Shown: piece after piece, positions 1 to 6,577 of the stretch
How positions within the stretch are numbered: position 1 is the first letter of the stretch
Layout: every line of letters starts with the position of its first letter
Assembly (NCBI GenBank): GCA_937915725.1
Contig: CALGGV010000208.1
Span: forward strand, 1 to 11,983
DNA: 11,983 nucleotides
Origin: an uncultured Selenomonadales bacterium
GTDB lineage: Bacteria; Bacillota; Negativicutes; Selenomonadales; Selenomonadaceae
Direction of reading: 5' to 3'
Position numbers and translations under genes: made by a program
The notes under the pieces: model-generated
Databases searched by the model: none
Told to the model about the DNA's origin: nothing
The model's input: the letters and a program-made list of their open reading frames with translations, nothing else

Positions 1-1194
1 TCTTTCAAGATTGAAGGCAGAATGCGCCCGCCGGAATTTGTCAGCAGAATTGTTAAAACTTACCGCCGCGCCATTGATTCTTACATTGCAGACCCTACAG
101 GTTACAGCCTTGACGAAAATATTTGGAAAGATTTTTTTGAAAAGCGCGTAAGAAAATTTACGACACTTTGTGCCTTCCAAATGCCGACAAAAACTGAAAT
201 TGGTTTAAGTGGCAAAAGGGAGCCGCGCTTTTTCAGTGAAGGAATTGTGGAGCCGAATTTTGACGACGAAAAAACCGCAGAAAATTTTTCAGCTGAAACT
301 GCAATAAAAAAATCTAACACTAAGCCTGAATTAACCGTTAGAGTTTCAAGCTTGGACGCGGTTAAATCTGCAATTTCAAATGGCGCAAATACAATTTATG
401 TTGGCGGCGAAATTTTTAAACCGCTTAAACCTTTTACGCTTGACGAATTAAAATCTGCGGTTGAACTTGCCAAAAATTCCAACGTGAAAGTTATTTTGAA
501 TACTCCCAGAATTACGCGGGATAATTATTTGAATGAACTTGCTGAACTTTTGAAACGCGGGATAAATTTTGACGGCGTACTTGTCAGCAATTTGGGCAGT
601 TTAAATCTTGTCAAAAATAATTCCAACTTGCCCATTTACGTTGATTTTTCTTTCAACATTTTTAATCATGAGGCTTGCGAATTTTTGAAAAATTTGGGCG
701 TTAAACGTGCGACCGCGTCCCTTGAAATGAGTTTCGCGCAGGTTAAAAGCGTTGTTGAAAATTCTGATTTACCGCTTGAAATTATTATTCACGGCTCAAC
801 AGAATCAATGGTTAGTGAACATAATCTGGTAAGTTTTTACTATCCGAATTTTAACGAATTTGCAACGCCGGAAATTTTGAATAAACATTTTGCGCTTGTA
901 GATTCGGCGGGCGAAATTCACTCAATCAGAGTTGACCAATTCAATTACAATCACATTTACTTTGCAAAAGATTTATGTTTGTTGCCGTACGTGGAAAAAT
1001 TTTTGGGCGCGGCGGCTTTAAGGATTGAGGCGCAGGATTATTCGCCAAAAATTACGGGGCTTGTTACGAAAATTTACAGGGCGGCTATTGACGGCAAAGA
1101 TTTTCGCGCAGATTTTCTCGAATTGCAAAAAAATACCCCGCGTAAATTTGGTAGCGGGATTTACAAATTTAAAGAAAGTAAAAATTCTTTATAA
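1..1194 (+). CDS. U32 family peptidase-like protein, double-module type (5' partial)
   Basis: The frame is open from base 1, so the gene starts before the window; the ATG at 22 lies inside a conserved segment (SFKIEGRMRPPEFVSRIVKTYRR) and is not the start. 397 residues are visible. The first ~100 are the end of a U32 module (KIEGRM...YRRAID). Residues ~105-320 look like a second TIM-barrel module (TVRVSSLDAVKSAISNGAN). The C-terminus (LRIEAQDYSPKITGLV...YRAAID) echoes the N-terminal KIEGRM segment, so the protein is internally repeated. U32 proteins were first called collagenase-like proteases; several characterised members are instead Fe-S or RNA-hydroxylation factors, so the substrate here is unknown. 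Positions where I recall the second module usually has Cys read EHN and DQFNY here. The last 63 codons are duplicated directly downstream. The gene converges with the minus-strand genes, with no clear terminator between. Family call is confident, function is not. Confidence 0.85.
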   Translation, partial: SFKIEGRMRPPEFVSRIVKTYRRAIDSYIADPTGYSLDENIWKDFFEKRVRKFTTLCAFQMPTKTEIGLSGKREPRFFSEGIVEPNFDDEKTAENFSAETAIKKSNTKPELTVRVSSLDAVKSAISNGANTIYVGGEIFKPLKPFTLDELKSAVELAKNSNVKVILNTPRITRDNYLNELAELLKRGINFDGVLVSNLGSLNLVKNNSNLPIYVDFSFNIFNHEACEFLKNLGVKRATASLEMSFAQVKSVVENSDLPLEIIIHGSTESMVSEHNLVSFYYPNFNEFATPEILNKHFALVDSAGEIHSIRVDQFNYNHIYFAKDLCLLPYVEKFLGAAALRIEAQDYSPKITGLVTKIYRAAIDGKDFRADFLELQKNTPRKFGSGIYKFKESKNSL

Positions 1195-1411
1195 GAAATT
1201 AATTTTAGGCGCGGCGGCTTTAAGGATTGAGGCGCAGGATTATTCGCCAAAAATTACGGGACTTGTTACGAAAATTTACAGGGCGGCTATTGACGGTAAA
1301 GATTTTCGCGCAGATTTTCTTGAATTGCAAAAAAATACCCCGCGTAAATTTGGTAGCGGGATTTACAAATTCAAAGAAAGTAAAAATTCCTTGTAAGAAA
1401 AAATTAATTTA
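1006..1411. repeat. Tandem duplication of the U32 gene tail (about 202-204 bp x 2)
   Basis: Unit 1 is 1006-1207 and unit 2 is 1208-1411. They differ by six substitutions in the coding part plus small A/T indels after the stop codon. Each unit begins with ggcgcggcg, and the same 9 bp recurs at 1412-1420, where it is the start of the neighbouring minus-strand gene's end (codons Arg-Arg-Ala). This is the structure expected when slippage or recombination between two 9-bp direct repeats duplicates everything between them. Confidence 0.95.
1208..1396 (+). pseudogene. Orphan duplicated C-terminal tail of the U32 gene
   Basis: This segment encodes the same last 62 residues plus stop (GAAALRIEAQDYSPKI through ESKNSL) as 1006-1194, but in reading frame 2 rather than frame 1 because the repeat period is 202 bp. 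It has no start codon or ribosome binding site of its own. Frame 2 is open from 1025, through copy 1 in the wrong register and then into copy 2 in the right one. The simplest reading is a non-translated remnant. All six differences from copy 1 are synonymous third-position changes, which is odd for a dead copy. Confidence 0.8.
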
Positions 1412-1810
1412 GGCGCGGCGTTTAATTTCACGTTCGACAAATTCGGCGATTTTATCAGTATCAATTTCTGCGGTAACTTCAGCGCGCATTATAAGCAAGC
1501 CGTCAAAATCTTCCTTCAGCAAATATTTAACATCAGTAATATTCAAAATTCCGGCGGTAATGGAAATTATTTCATCACGTGTCAAATTAAAATTGTGCAT
1601 TTCAGAATAAATTTGAATATTTACCTGCGCTTGTTCGAGTGCGTCAAGTTCGGCAGTAAGTTTAGCTTTATCTTGAGCCTGCGCGAGAGTTTCAGTTTCA
1701 TTTTCAATATAATGTTCACCAACGCCGACAAAATTTTGAATTTCTGCACTTGCCGCCGTTGCAAAAATCAAAATTCCAAAAGTTAAAATCGACGCAAAAA
1801 TTTTTCTCAT
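1409..1810 (-). CDS. Small exported protein with FlgT_N-like domain
   Basis: 133 residues. An N-terminal signal peptide (MRKIFASILTFGILIFATAASA, likely cut after ASA near residue 22) is followed by one compact domain: a strand (FVGVGEHYIE), an Ala/Lys/Glu-rich helix (AQAQDKAKLTAELDALEQA), and a C-terminal strand-helix (GLLIMRAEVTAEIDTDKI). This pattern resembles FlgT N-terminal and LPP20-like domains of bacterial surface and flagellar accessory proteins. The same arrangement is seen in the N-terminal half of the next gene upstream, so the two look like paralogous domains. The ATG at 1810 follows a good GGGAGG at 9-nt spacing. The stop of the upstream gene is 25 bp away, so they are probably cotranscribed. 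The last three codons overlap the 9-bp microhomology tied to the U32 tail duplication. No lipobox Cys is present; export to the periplasm is inferred. Biochemical role unknown. Confidence 0.8.
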   Translation of the reverse strand: MRKIFASILTFGILIFATAASAEIQNFVGVGEHYIENETETLAQAQDKAKLTAELDALEQAQVNIQIYSEMHNFNLTRDEIISITAGILNITDVKYLLKEDFDGLLIMRAEVTAEIDTDKIAEFVEREIKRRA

Positions 1811-1835
1811 AACTTGCCGCCTCCCTCAAAAAATT

Positions 1836-2846
1836 TTATTGAACTTTTTTAATCAGGTAATTATACAATTTTTTTGCATCCTCGTTCGCAGGATTTAACT
1901 TTAAAACTATTTTTGAATCAGACAAAGCATTTTGAAACTGTTCAAGATAATAATAAGCATACGCACGGTTGACATACGCAGTTTCAAAATTAGGATTCAA
2001 ATTAATTGAATTCGTGTATTCTCTAACCGCAGAATTATAATCTTTCAGCATATAATACACGCTACCCAAATTGTTATAAATACGGGCGTCAACTCGGTTA
2101 AGTCTTAAGGCGTTTTGATAATCTTGTGTTGCTTGTTGAAAATTTTTCGTCATAACATTTGCATTGCCGCGATTGTTATAAGCCTCTGCAAAATTTGGAT
2201 TGATATTTATTGCACGGCTATAATCTGAAATTGCTTGCTGATAATTTGTGCTGAAATAGGCATTGTTGCCTTCTTCCAGCGCAAGGAACGCCTCAAAGTA
2301 CTTGTTATTTTGGGCAATAGATTTTTTTATTTCGGCTTTTTGGGAATCGTCGGCGGCGCGGTAATTTTGTTTAAGTTGCTCCATTTGATTTTTGAGTTCG
2401 TCATATTCGGCTTGCAATTTTTTATAGCGATCTGTGGCGTCCTTTATTCTTTGTTCATCGGACATAATATTTTTCAGCGTTTCTTCGTCTTGTTCTTCGA
2501 CAAGGGCTTTAATCGTCACGATAACTTCAAGCAACCCGTTATCTAAGGATTTTGAATCAACTTTTTCATCTTGAATTTTAAGGAGAGACGCGGCGACAGT
2601 TTGAACTTCATCATAATCCAATTCAAGATTTACGGTTTTAGAATAAGCTTGAAGATAAACGCCGGCTTTTTCAGTAGCGGCGCGTTTAGCCTCTTCACGG
2701 GCGCGGGCGGTTGCTGTTGCAAAAGTTTCATCTGCTTTTAAATCCATTATGTAATTTCCCGACGCCTCAATTAATTCTTGTTTGGCATAGGAAATTTGGA
2801 AACTTACTGCAAAAATTAAAAATGTCATTAGTAAAAATTTTTTCAT
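1836..2846 (-). CDS. Exported TPR protein with N-terminal FlgT_N-like domain
   Basis: 336 residues from the ATG at 2846. A GTG nine bases further up is also in frame, but GAGGTG sits 8 nt before the ATG and overlaps that GTG, so the ATG is preferred. Order of parts: signal peptide (residues 1-21, MKKFLLMTFLIFAVSFQISYA); FlgT_N-like domain (about 25-115, with TATARAREEAKRAATEKAGV and the strand GLLEVIVTIKALV); a charged coiled coil (about 125-180); then TPRs from about 185 to 330 with repeated NPNFAEAYNNRGNA-type motifs, roughly four units. TPRs mediate protein-protein contacts, so this is probably a periplasmic scaffold or adaptor, but the partner cannot be named. It precedes the 133-residue paralogous-domain gene by 25 bp. 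The leader contains a 45-bp repeat copy. I see no clear consensus promoter upstream. Confidence 0.85.
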   Translation of the reverse strand: MKKFLLMTFLIFAVSFQISYAKQELIEASGNYIMDLKADETFATATARAREEAKRAATEKAGVYLQAYSKTVNLELDYDEVQTVAASLLKIQDEKVDSKSLDNGLLEVIVTIKALVEEQDEETLKNIMSDEQRIKDATDRYKKLQAEYDELKNQMEQLKQNYRAADDSQKAEIKKSIAQNNKYFEAFLALEEGNNAYFSTNYQQAISDYSRAININPNFAEAYNNRGNANVMTKNFQQATQDYQNALRLNRVDARIYNNLGSVYYMLKDYNSAVREYTNSINLNPNFETAYVNRAYAYYYLEQFQNALSDSKIVLKLNPANEDAKKLYNYLIKKVQ

Positions 2847-2883
2847 TGCGTACACCTCATTCAGTTAATTTAAGAATAGCTTT

Positions 2884-2928
2884 CAAACATCGCCAAAACG
2901 GGCGAAAATATCCACGACAAGCCGCCTT
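2884..2928. repeat. 45-bp dispersed direct repeat, copy 1
   Basis: Matches 3275-3319 in the same orientation at 44 of 45 positions (C versus T at one site). It contains a small stem-loop, tcgcc-aaaacg-ggcga. This copy lies 37 bp upstream of the TPR gene start, inside its probable leader. Confidence 0.95.
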
Positions 2929-3041
2929 TGTCTGTTGTTTAATACTTTTTTCCATACAAAACAATTTTGCACGGGATTTTGGGCAAAATTTTAATCATAA
3001 TTCTAAAATTTGTTTACAAATGAAGGATTAGAAAGCGGGTT

Positions 3042-3155
3042 AGACGCCCGCCGCACTCCGTTTTTGCTTGTAACTTACAAATTGCGGTAACGTGAGAAAA
3101 CGCGGTACATACTTTAAATTTCTGAAAAGTTAAACGCGAAAAACACAGGCGGGCG
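3042..3155 (+). repeat. 114-bp structured intergenic element, copy 1 (plus orientation)
   Basis: The same element occurs at 6578-6691 in inverted orientation, with no indels over 114 bp. Three conserved blocks are spaced identically: 3042-3070 (29 bp, 1 mismatch), 3089-3105 (aacgtgagaaaacgcgg, identical) and 3134-3155 (22 bp, 1 mismatch). The 18-bp and 28-bp spacers between them differ in sequence but not in length. The ends are complementary (cgcccgcc near the left end, ggcgggcg at the right end), and further in gttttt can pair with aaaaac, so the whole unit can fold into one long hairpin. No transposase is present. Confidence 0.85.
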
Positions 3156-3203
3156 AAAGATTCTTTCTTTGCTTGCAAATGTGATGAATAAGAGCATTTG
3201 CTG

Positions 3204-3226
3204 TTTCTTTCTTCTAAAGAAAGAAA
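3204..3226. other. Perfect AT-rich stem-loop
   Basis: tttctttctt (3204-3213) pairs fully with aagaaagaaa (3217-3226) across a 3-nt loop. It sits about 50 bp beyond the right end of the 114-bp element. The other element copy is likewise accompanied by a similar but longer hairpin at 6519-6554. Confidence 0.7.
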
Positions 3227-3274
3227 TGCCGACTTGTTAAAAGAAGAAAATTTTAAATAACTCTAAGACAAATG

Positions 3275-3319
3275 CAAACATCGCCAAAATGGGCGAAAAT
3301 ATCCACGACAAGCCGCCTT
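3275..3319. repeat. 45-bp dispersed direct repeat, copy 2
   Basis: Same orientation as 2884-2928 with one mismatch. It lies 23 bp past the stop of the LPP20-like gene. Read on the minus strand, its small tcgcc/ggcga stem-loop is followed by only a few T residues, so a terminator role is possible but weak. Confidence 0.95.
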
Positions 3320-3342
3320 CAAACTTTTTTAAAGGAAATAAT

Positions 3343-4110
3343 TCATTTAATAAAAACAACCATACAATTTTTCAAAAAATTAGACTTAGAATTAGCCGCC
3401 AAAATTTTTTCTGCGTCGTCATCGCTCACAGTAACATCACAACCGCCCATTACCATTCCTTGAATTGTCAATGGATTAGAACCGGCGCGTTGAATTCCGG
3501 AATTTGCGCTGTCAGTATAGGCTACCATTCCTCTATTTACAACCATATTTCTATCAAGATATTGAACGGAATAAATTTCTTTGCCGCTCATAGAAACAAT
3601 TTTTGGGAGCATAGCAGTATCAGTTAATTGTCCGCCACAATCAATTATTAAGCCGGTGTAATTAGTGTCCATTGTCAAAAATACTGGATTAAAATCCGGA
3701 AAAGGCTCAACAGAAGTATTTTTTGGAACAACAATATTTGCTATAGAATTTTGCCCGCCGTAAAGATTTAATCGAACGGTTGCAGTAAAATTATTTTCGC
3801 TGTCACGAACATTTGAAATAATTTTTGCGCCGTGTACGGTTTTTTCGACTTCAACTTTAACATTATCATCAAGCATTTCATCTTTCATTGTGCTGGTTGA
3901 GGAAATATGCAATTCGCCGAGTTCTTCGGCAAGTTTTCTATAGGCGCGCATTTCTGCCATTCGTTTTAATTCGTTTAGCGATTTTCCCTGTACATAATAT
4001 TGAATTTCTGTAACTTCAATGTAGCCGTTGCCTTGAATTTCTGCCGCCGAAACTAAACTTGCAAATAAAAAAAGCCCCGCCAGCAAAATACTTAAAAATT
4101 TTTTCTTCAT
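3343..4110 (-). CDS. Exported LPP20-like protein
   Basis: 255 residues from the ATG at 4110. An in-frame TTG five codons earlier is rejected because it overlaps the GGAGG that lies 8 nt before this ATG. A signal peptide (MKKKFLSILLAGLFLFASLVSA) is followed by a strand-helix unit with the Ala/Glu/Arg-rich helix SLNELKRMAEMRAYRKLAEE, which is typical of LPP20/FlgT-like proteins. The second half has the phrases NYTGLIIDCGG, LPKIVSMSGKEIYS and RAGSNPLTIQG, which I associate with the C-terminal part of this family. There is no lipobox at the signal cleavage site, so it is probably periplasmic or surface-exposed rather than a lipoprotein. It has its own promoter-like -10 box upstream and follows the rsh terminator, so it is likely a separate transcription unit. 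Family members occur near flagellar or envelope genes, but a specific role cannot be given. Confidence 0.82.
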   Translation of the reverse strand: MKKKFLSILLAGLFLFASLVSAAEIQGNGYIEVTEIQYYVQGKSLNELKRMAEMRAYRKLAEELGELHISSTSTMKDEMLDDNVKVEVEKTVHGAKIISNVRDSENNFTATVRLNLYGGQNSIANIVVPKNTSVEPFPDFNPVFLTMDTNYTGLIIDCGGQLTDTAMLPKIVSMSGKEIYSVQYLDRNMVVNRGMVAYTDSANSGIQRAGSNPLTIQGMVMGGCDVTVSDDDAEKILAANSKSNFLKNCMVVFIK

Positions 4111-4133
4111 CTTAAAGACCTCCAATTTTAATT

Positions 4134-4168
4134 TTGAAATATTATATCAAAAAATTTTTGCTTGACAT
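4134..4168 (-). promoter_or_regulatory. Probable sigma-70-type promoter for the LPP20-like gene
   Basis: On the minus strand a perfect TATAAT lies at 4146-4141, placing a start of transcription about 25 nt before the ATG at 4110. The -35 region (atgtca at 16-nt spacing) is only a weak match to TTGACA. The GGAGG ribosome binding site follows at 4123-4119. Confidence 0.55.
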
Positions 4169-4178
4169 TAAAATTAAA

Positions 4179-4212
4179 TAAAAAAAACGCGGCACAAAAT
4201 TTTATGCTGCGT
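4179..4212 (-). terminator. Rho-independent terminator after rsh
   Basis: On the minus strand, just past the rsh stop, acgcagca pairs with tgccgcgt with one mismatch. The stem continues into a taaaatttt core and is followed by a run of eight T (4187-4180). The plus strand also has seven T after the hairpin (4215-4221), so it could act in both directions. Confidence 0.7.
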
Positions 4213-4222
4213 AGTTTTTTTA

Positions 4223-6490
4223 TCAATCGCCGGAAGGAGTAATTGGGCGAGTTACGCTGTAAACATCTTTGACACGGCGCATTTGCGTCATAATTCTGCT
4301 TACGTCGTCAGAATTTCTAACTTCAATTCCCAGCCGTATTGTTGAAGTTTTATTGCTTTTATTCGGCGAGGCGTGAACTGAATGAATATTTAACTGCAAA
4401 GTTGCCGGTATTGCCAAAATTTCAGTCAACGCGCCGCTTTTATCGTTGCAGACAATTTCAATTTCTACAACGTAAACATTTTCTTTTGAATTTGCCCAGC
4501 TGACTTCAATCATTCTGTCGAGTTCCGCGCCCTTCAAAATATTTGGGCAGTCTACGCGGTGAACTGAAACTCCGCGCCCGCGTGTAATGTAGCCGGAAAT
4601 TTCGTCACCTGGAATTGGGTTACAGCATTTCGCAAGCCTTACAACAAAGCCACTTTCGCCCTCAACCAAAATCCCGCTGTCATTTTTTGCATTGACATTT
4701 TGCGCCGGAATTTTTATTTCTTTAAGCATTTCGGAAATATCCGGCGGCGTATTTTCGGCGAGTTCCTTTTTGCGCATTTCGATAAGTTTTGCAATGACGC
4801 CGTTTAAATGTGCGGAATTGTAGCCAACCTGTGCAAGTAAATCTTCTTCAGTACCGATATTCATTTGTTCGGCGATTTTAGCAAGGCGATTTTCTTTCAG
4901 CAATTCTTTTGGAATGTAGCCGAGTTTTTTTAATTCGTCGTTGATAAGTTGTTGCCCGTGCTGAATATTTTCTTCACGATTTTCACGCTTAAACCACGAA
5001 CGAATTTTTGCGCGTGTATCGCTTGAGGCAACGATATTCAACCAATCTTGACTGGGACCGTTATTTGAACGGTTTGTAATAATTTCAACATAATCGCCGG
5101 TGTGAAGTTTGTATTCGAGCGGAACCATTTTGCCGTTGACTTTCGCGCCAACGCAATGATGTCCTACTTGTGAATGGATCCTGTAAGCAAAATCGATAGG
5201 ATTGGAGCCCTGCGGTAAATTCAGCAAGTCTCCGGCGGGCGTAAATACAAAAATTTCGTCGCTGAAAATATCAATCTTCAATGCCTCAAGATATTCTTTA
5301 GGGTCTTTAATTTCGTGTTGAAGTTGTACCATTTGATGGAGCCACGACATTTTTTGATCTGCAGAATTTGTTTTGACGCTTTTTCCTGCCTCTTTATATT
5401 TCCAGTGAGCCGCCACGCCGTATTCTGAAATTTGATGCATTGCGTAGGTACGAATTTGAATTTCAATGGGATAACCTAAAACCATAACGGTTGTATGAAG
5501 GGAGCGGTAACCGTTGCTTTTCGGCACGGCGATATAATCTTTAAAACGTCCGGGAATTGGTTTCCAATGTGAATGAATTATTCCTAGTACGTGATAGCAT
5601 TCTTTGACGTCGTCAACCAAAATTCTTATAGCTGACAAGTCGTAAATTTCGCCAATATCTTTATTATCACGTTTCATTTTTTTATAAATGCTGTAAAAAT
5701 GTTTGGCGCGCCCGCTGATTGAGGCGTGAATATCTAAATCGTCAAATTCTTCTTCAATTTGTCTAACTGCCTCTGTGATATAAATTTGTCTGTCTTTGCG
5801 TTTTTGTACAACATTTTTAACTAAATTGTAATAGACTTCCGGTTCAAGGTAACGCAAACTTAAATCTTCAAGTTCCCATTTTATGCTTGAAATTCCTAAA
5901 CGATTTGCAAGCGGCGCGTAAATTTCCAAAGTTTCTTGTGCGATACGTTTTTGTTTTTCCGGACGCATAAATTTTAGCGTTCGCATATTGTGGAGGCGGT
6001 CGGCAAGTTTTATCATAATTACGCGAATATCTTTTGCCATTGCGATAATCATTTTGCGGTATGTTTCAAGCGTTTGTTCTTCCTTGAGTTTGGCGCGTTC
6101 TGCGTCAACTTTTGATTTTGCGGGATCTTTTTTCTTAACCAAACTTATTGGGATTTTTCCAATTTTTGTTACGCCGTCAATCAGTAAAGCCATTTCGTCG
6201 CCAAACATATCTTGAATTTCTTCAATCGTGAAAAGTGTATCTTCTGCCACGTCGTGAAGAAGTGCCGCCGCTATTGTTGTATCGTCAAGTTGTAATTCTG
6301 TTAGAATTGCCGCCACGTTTAACGGGTGGTTTATGTATGGCTCGCCGCTTGCCCGCGTTTGTGTTTGATGTCCTTCCTTTGCCACGAGGTAAGCGCGTTC
6401 CAACATTTCAAAATCTGCGTCCGGCTGATAACTTTTTACCGCCTCAATTATTGATTCTATTGTTACGGGTTTTTTGTCTTTATCATTCAA
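4223..6490 (-). CDS. rsh: Bifunctional (p)ppGpp synthetase/hydrolase (RelA/SpoT homologue)
   Basis: 755 residues, full length for a long RSH protein. It makes and degrades the alarmone (p)ppGpp in the cytoplasm, driving the stringent response. Domains in order: HD hydrolase (H55, then HD at 79-80 and ED at 83-84 in LLHDVAEDT, and LADRLHNMRTL near 162); synthetase (about 250-365, with RFKD at 315-318, SNGYRSLHT and EIQIRT); TGS (about 408-473, FVFTPAGDLLNLPQGS); zinc-finger/CC region (KCCNP at 621-625, HRVDC at 644-648); C-terminal ACT (about 673-748). RFKD, rather than the EFDD of synthetase-only RelA, together with an intact HD site, predicts both activities. The start is TTG at 6490 with GAGGTG six bases upstream; a longer frame exists, but its first 17 codons run through the leader hairpin. 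The leader carries a 14-bp hairpin (6519-6554). A terminator follows the gene. Confidence 0.95.
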   Translation of the reverse strand: MNDKDKKPVTIESIIEAVKSYQPDADFEMLERAYLVAKEGHQTQTRASGEPYINHPLNVAAILTELQLDDTTIAAALLHDVAEDTLFTIEEIQDMFGDEMALLIDGVTKIGKIPISLVKKKDPAKSKVDAERAKLKEEQTLETYRKMIIAMAKDIRVIMIKLADRLHNMRTLKFMRPEKQKRIAQETLEIYAPLANRLGISSIKWELEDLSLRYLEPEVYYNLVKNVVQKRKDRQIYITEAVRQIEEEFDDLDIHASISGRAKHFYSIYKKMKRDNKDIGEIYDLSAIRILVDDVKECYHVLGIIHSHWKPIPGRFKDYIAVPKSNGYRSLHTTVMVLGYPIEIQIRTYAMHQISEYGVAAHWKYKEAGKSVKTNSADQKMSWLHQMVQLQHEIKDPKEYLEALKIDIFSDEIFVFTPAGDLLNLPQGSNPIDFAYRIHSQVGHHCVGAKVNGKMVPLEYKLHTGDYVEIITNRSNNGPSQDWLNIVASSDTRAKIRSWFKRENREENIQHGQQLINDELKKLGYIPKELLKENRLAKIAEQMNIGTEEDLLAQVGYNSAHLNGVIAKLIEMRKKELAENTPPDISEMLKEIKIPAQNVNAKNDSGILVEGESGFVVRLAKCCNPIPGDEISGYITRGRGVSVHRVDCPNILKGAELDRMIEVSWANSKENVYVVEIEIVCNDKSGALTEILAIPATLQLNIHSVHASPNKSNKTSTIRLGIEVRNSDDVSRIMTQMRRVKDVYSVTRPITPSGD

Positions 6491-6518
6491 GTTGCTCACC
6501 TCTTTTTTATTTATAAAT

Positions 6519-6554
6519 GTACTTTCTTTTTTCCAAAGCAAAAAAAGAAAGTAC
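6519..6554. promoter_or_regulatory. 14-bp perfect stem-loop in the rsh leader
   Basis: gtactttctttttt (6519-6532) is the exact reverse complement of aaaaaagaaagtac (6541-6554), with an 8-nt loop. It lies 28 bp upstream of the rsh TTG start, so it would be in the leader RNA or overlap the promoter. A possible -10 (TATAAA on the minus strand) is immediately downstream, but no good -35 is visible. Confidence 0.6.
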
Positions 6555-6577
6555 CAAAGAAAAAGTGCTTTTTTTGC

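Larger units (their letters stand above)
2847..3342. other. 496-bp intergenic region rich in repeats, no convincing gene
   Basis: The region lies between the stop of the LPP20-like gene and the start of the TPR gene, both minus strand. It contains two copies of a 45-bp direct repeat (2884-2928 and 3275-3319), one copy of a 114-bp structured element (3042-3155), a perfect 10-bp-stem AT-rich hairpin (3204-3226), and a perfect 6+2+6 inverted repeat, ATTTGTTTACAAAT, at 3008-3021 that could be an operator. Open frames here are short, mostly run into neighbouring genes on the opposite strand, and have no good ribosome binding sites. Confidence 0.75.

Noticed and set aside
1128..1160. Stem cccgc...gcggg near the U32 stop as a terminator.
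   Set aside because: It is inside the coding sequence, has a 12-nt loop, and no T run follows.
2711..3031. Plus-strand open frame of about 106 codons.
   Set aside because: It is antisense to the start of the TPR gene, has no ribosome binding site, and runs through the 45-bp repeat; the amino acid composition is not protein-like.
3042..3155. A riboswitch or other named regulatory RNA.
   Set aside because: No known riboswitch core was recognised, and the two copies lie in opposite orientation to each other relative to the minus-strand genes, which does not fit a conserved leader element.
3191..3203. A 13-bp match (gagcatttgctgt) between the gap at about 3192 and the 126-bp tandem unit at about 11753.
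   Set aside because: A match of this length between two places in a 12-kb AT-rich window is expected about once by chance, and the flanks do not align.
2884..3319. CRISPR array (repeated 45-mers).
   Set aside because: Only two copies 391 bp apart, no regular spacers, and no cas genes.
6491..6541. A longer N-terminus for rsh starting at 6541.
   Set aside because: The extra codons run through the leader hairpin and have no ribosome binding site; GAGGTG is placed correctly for the TTG at 6490, and homology begins after it.
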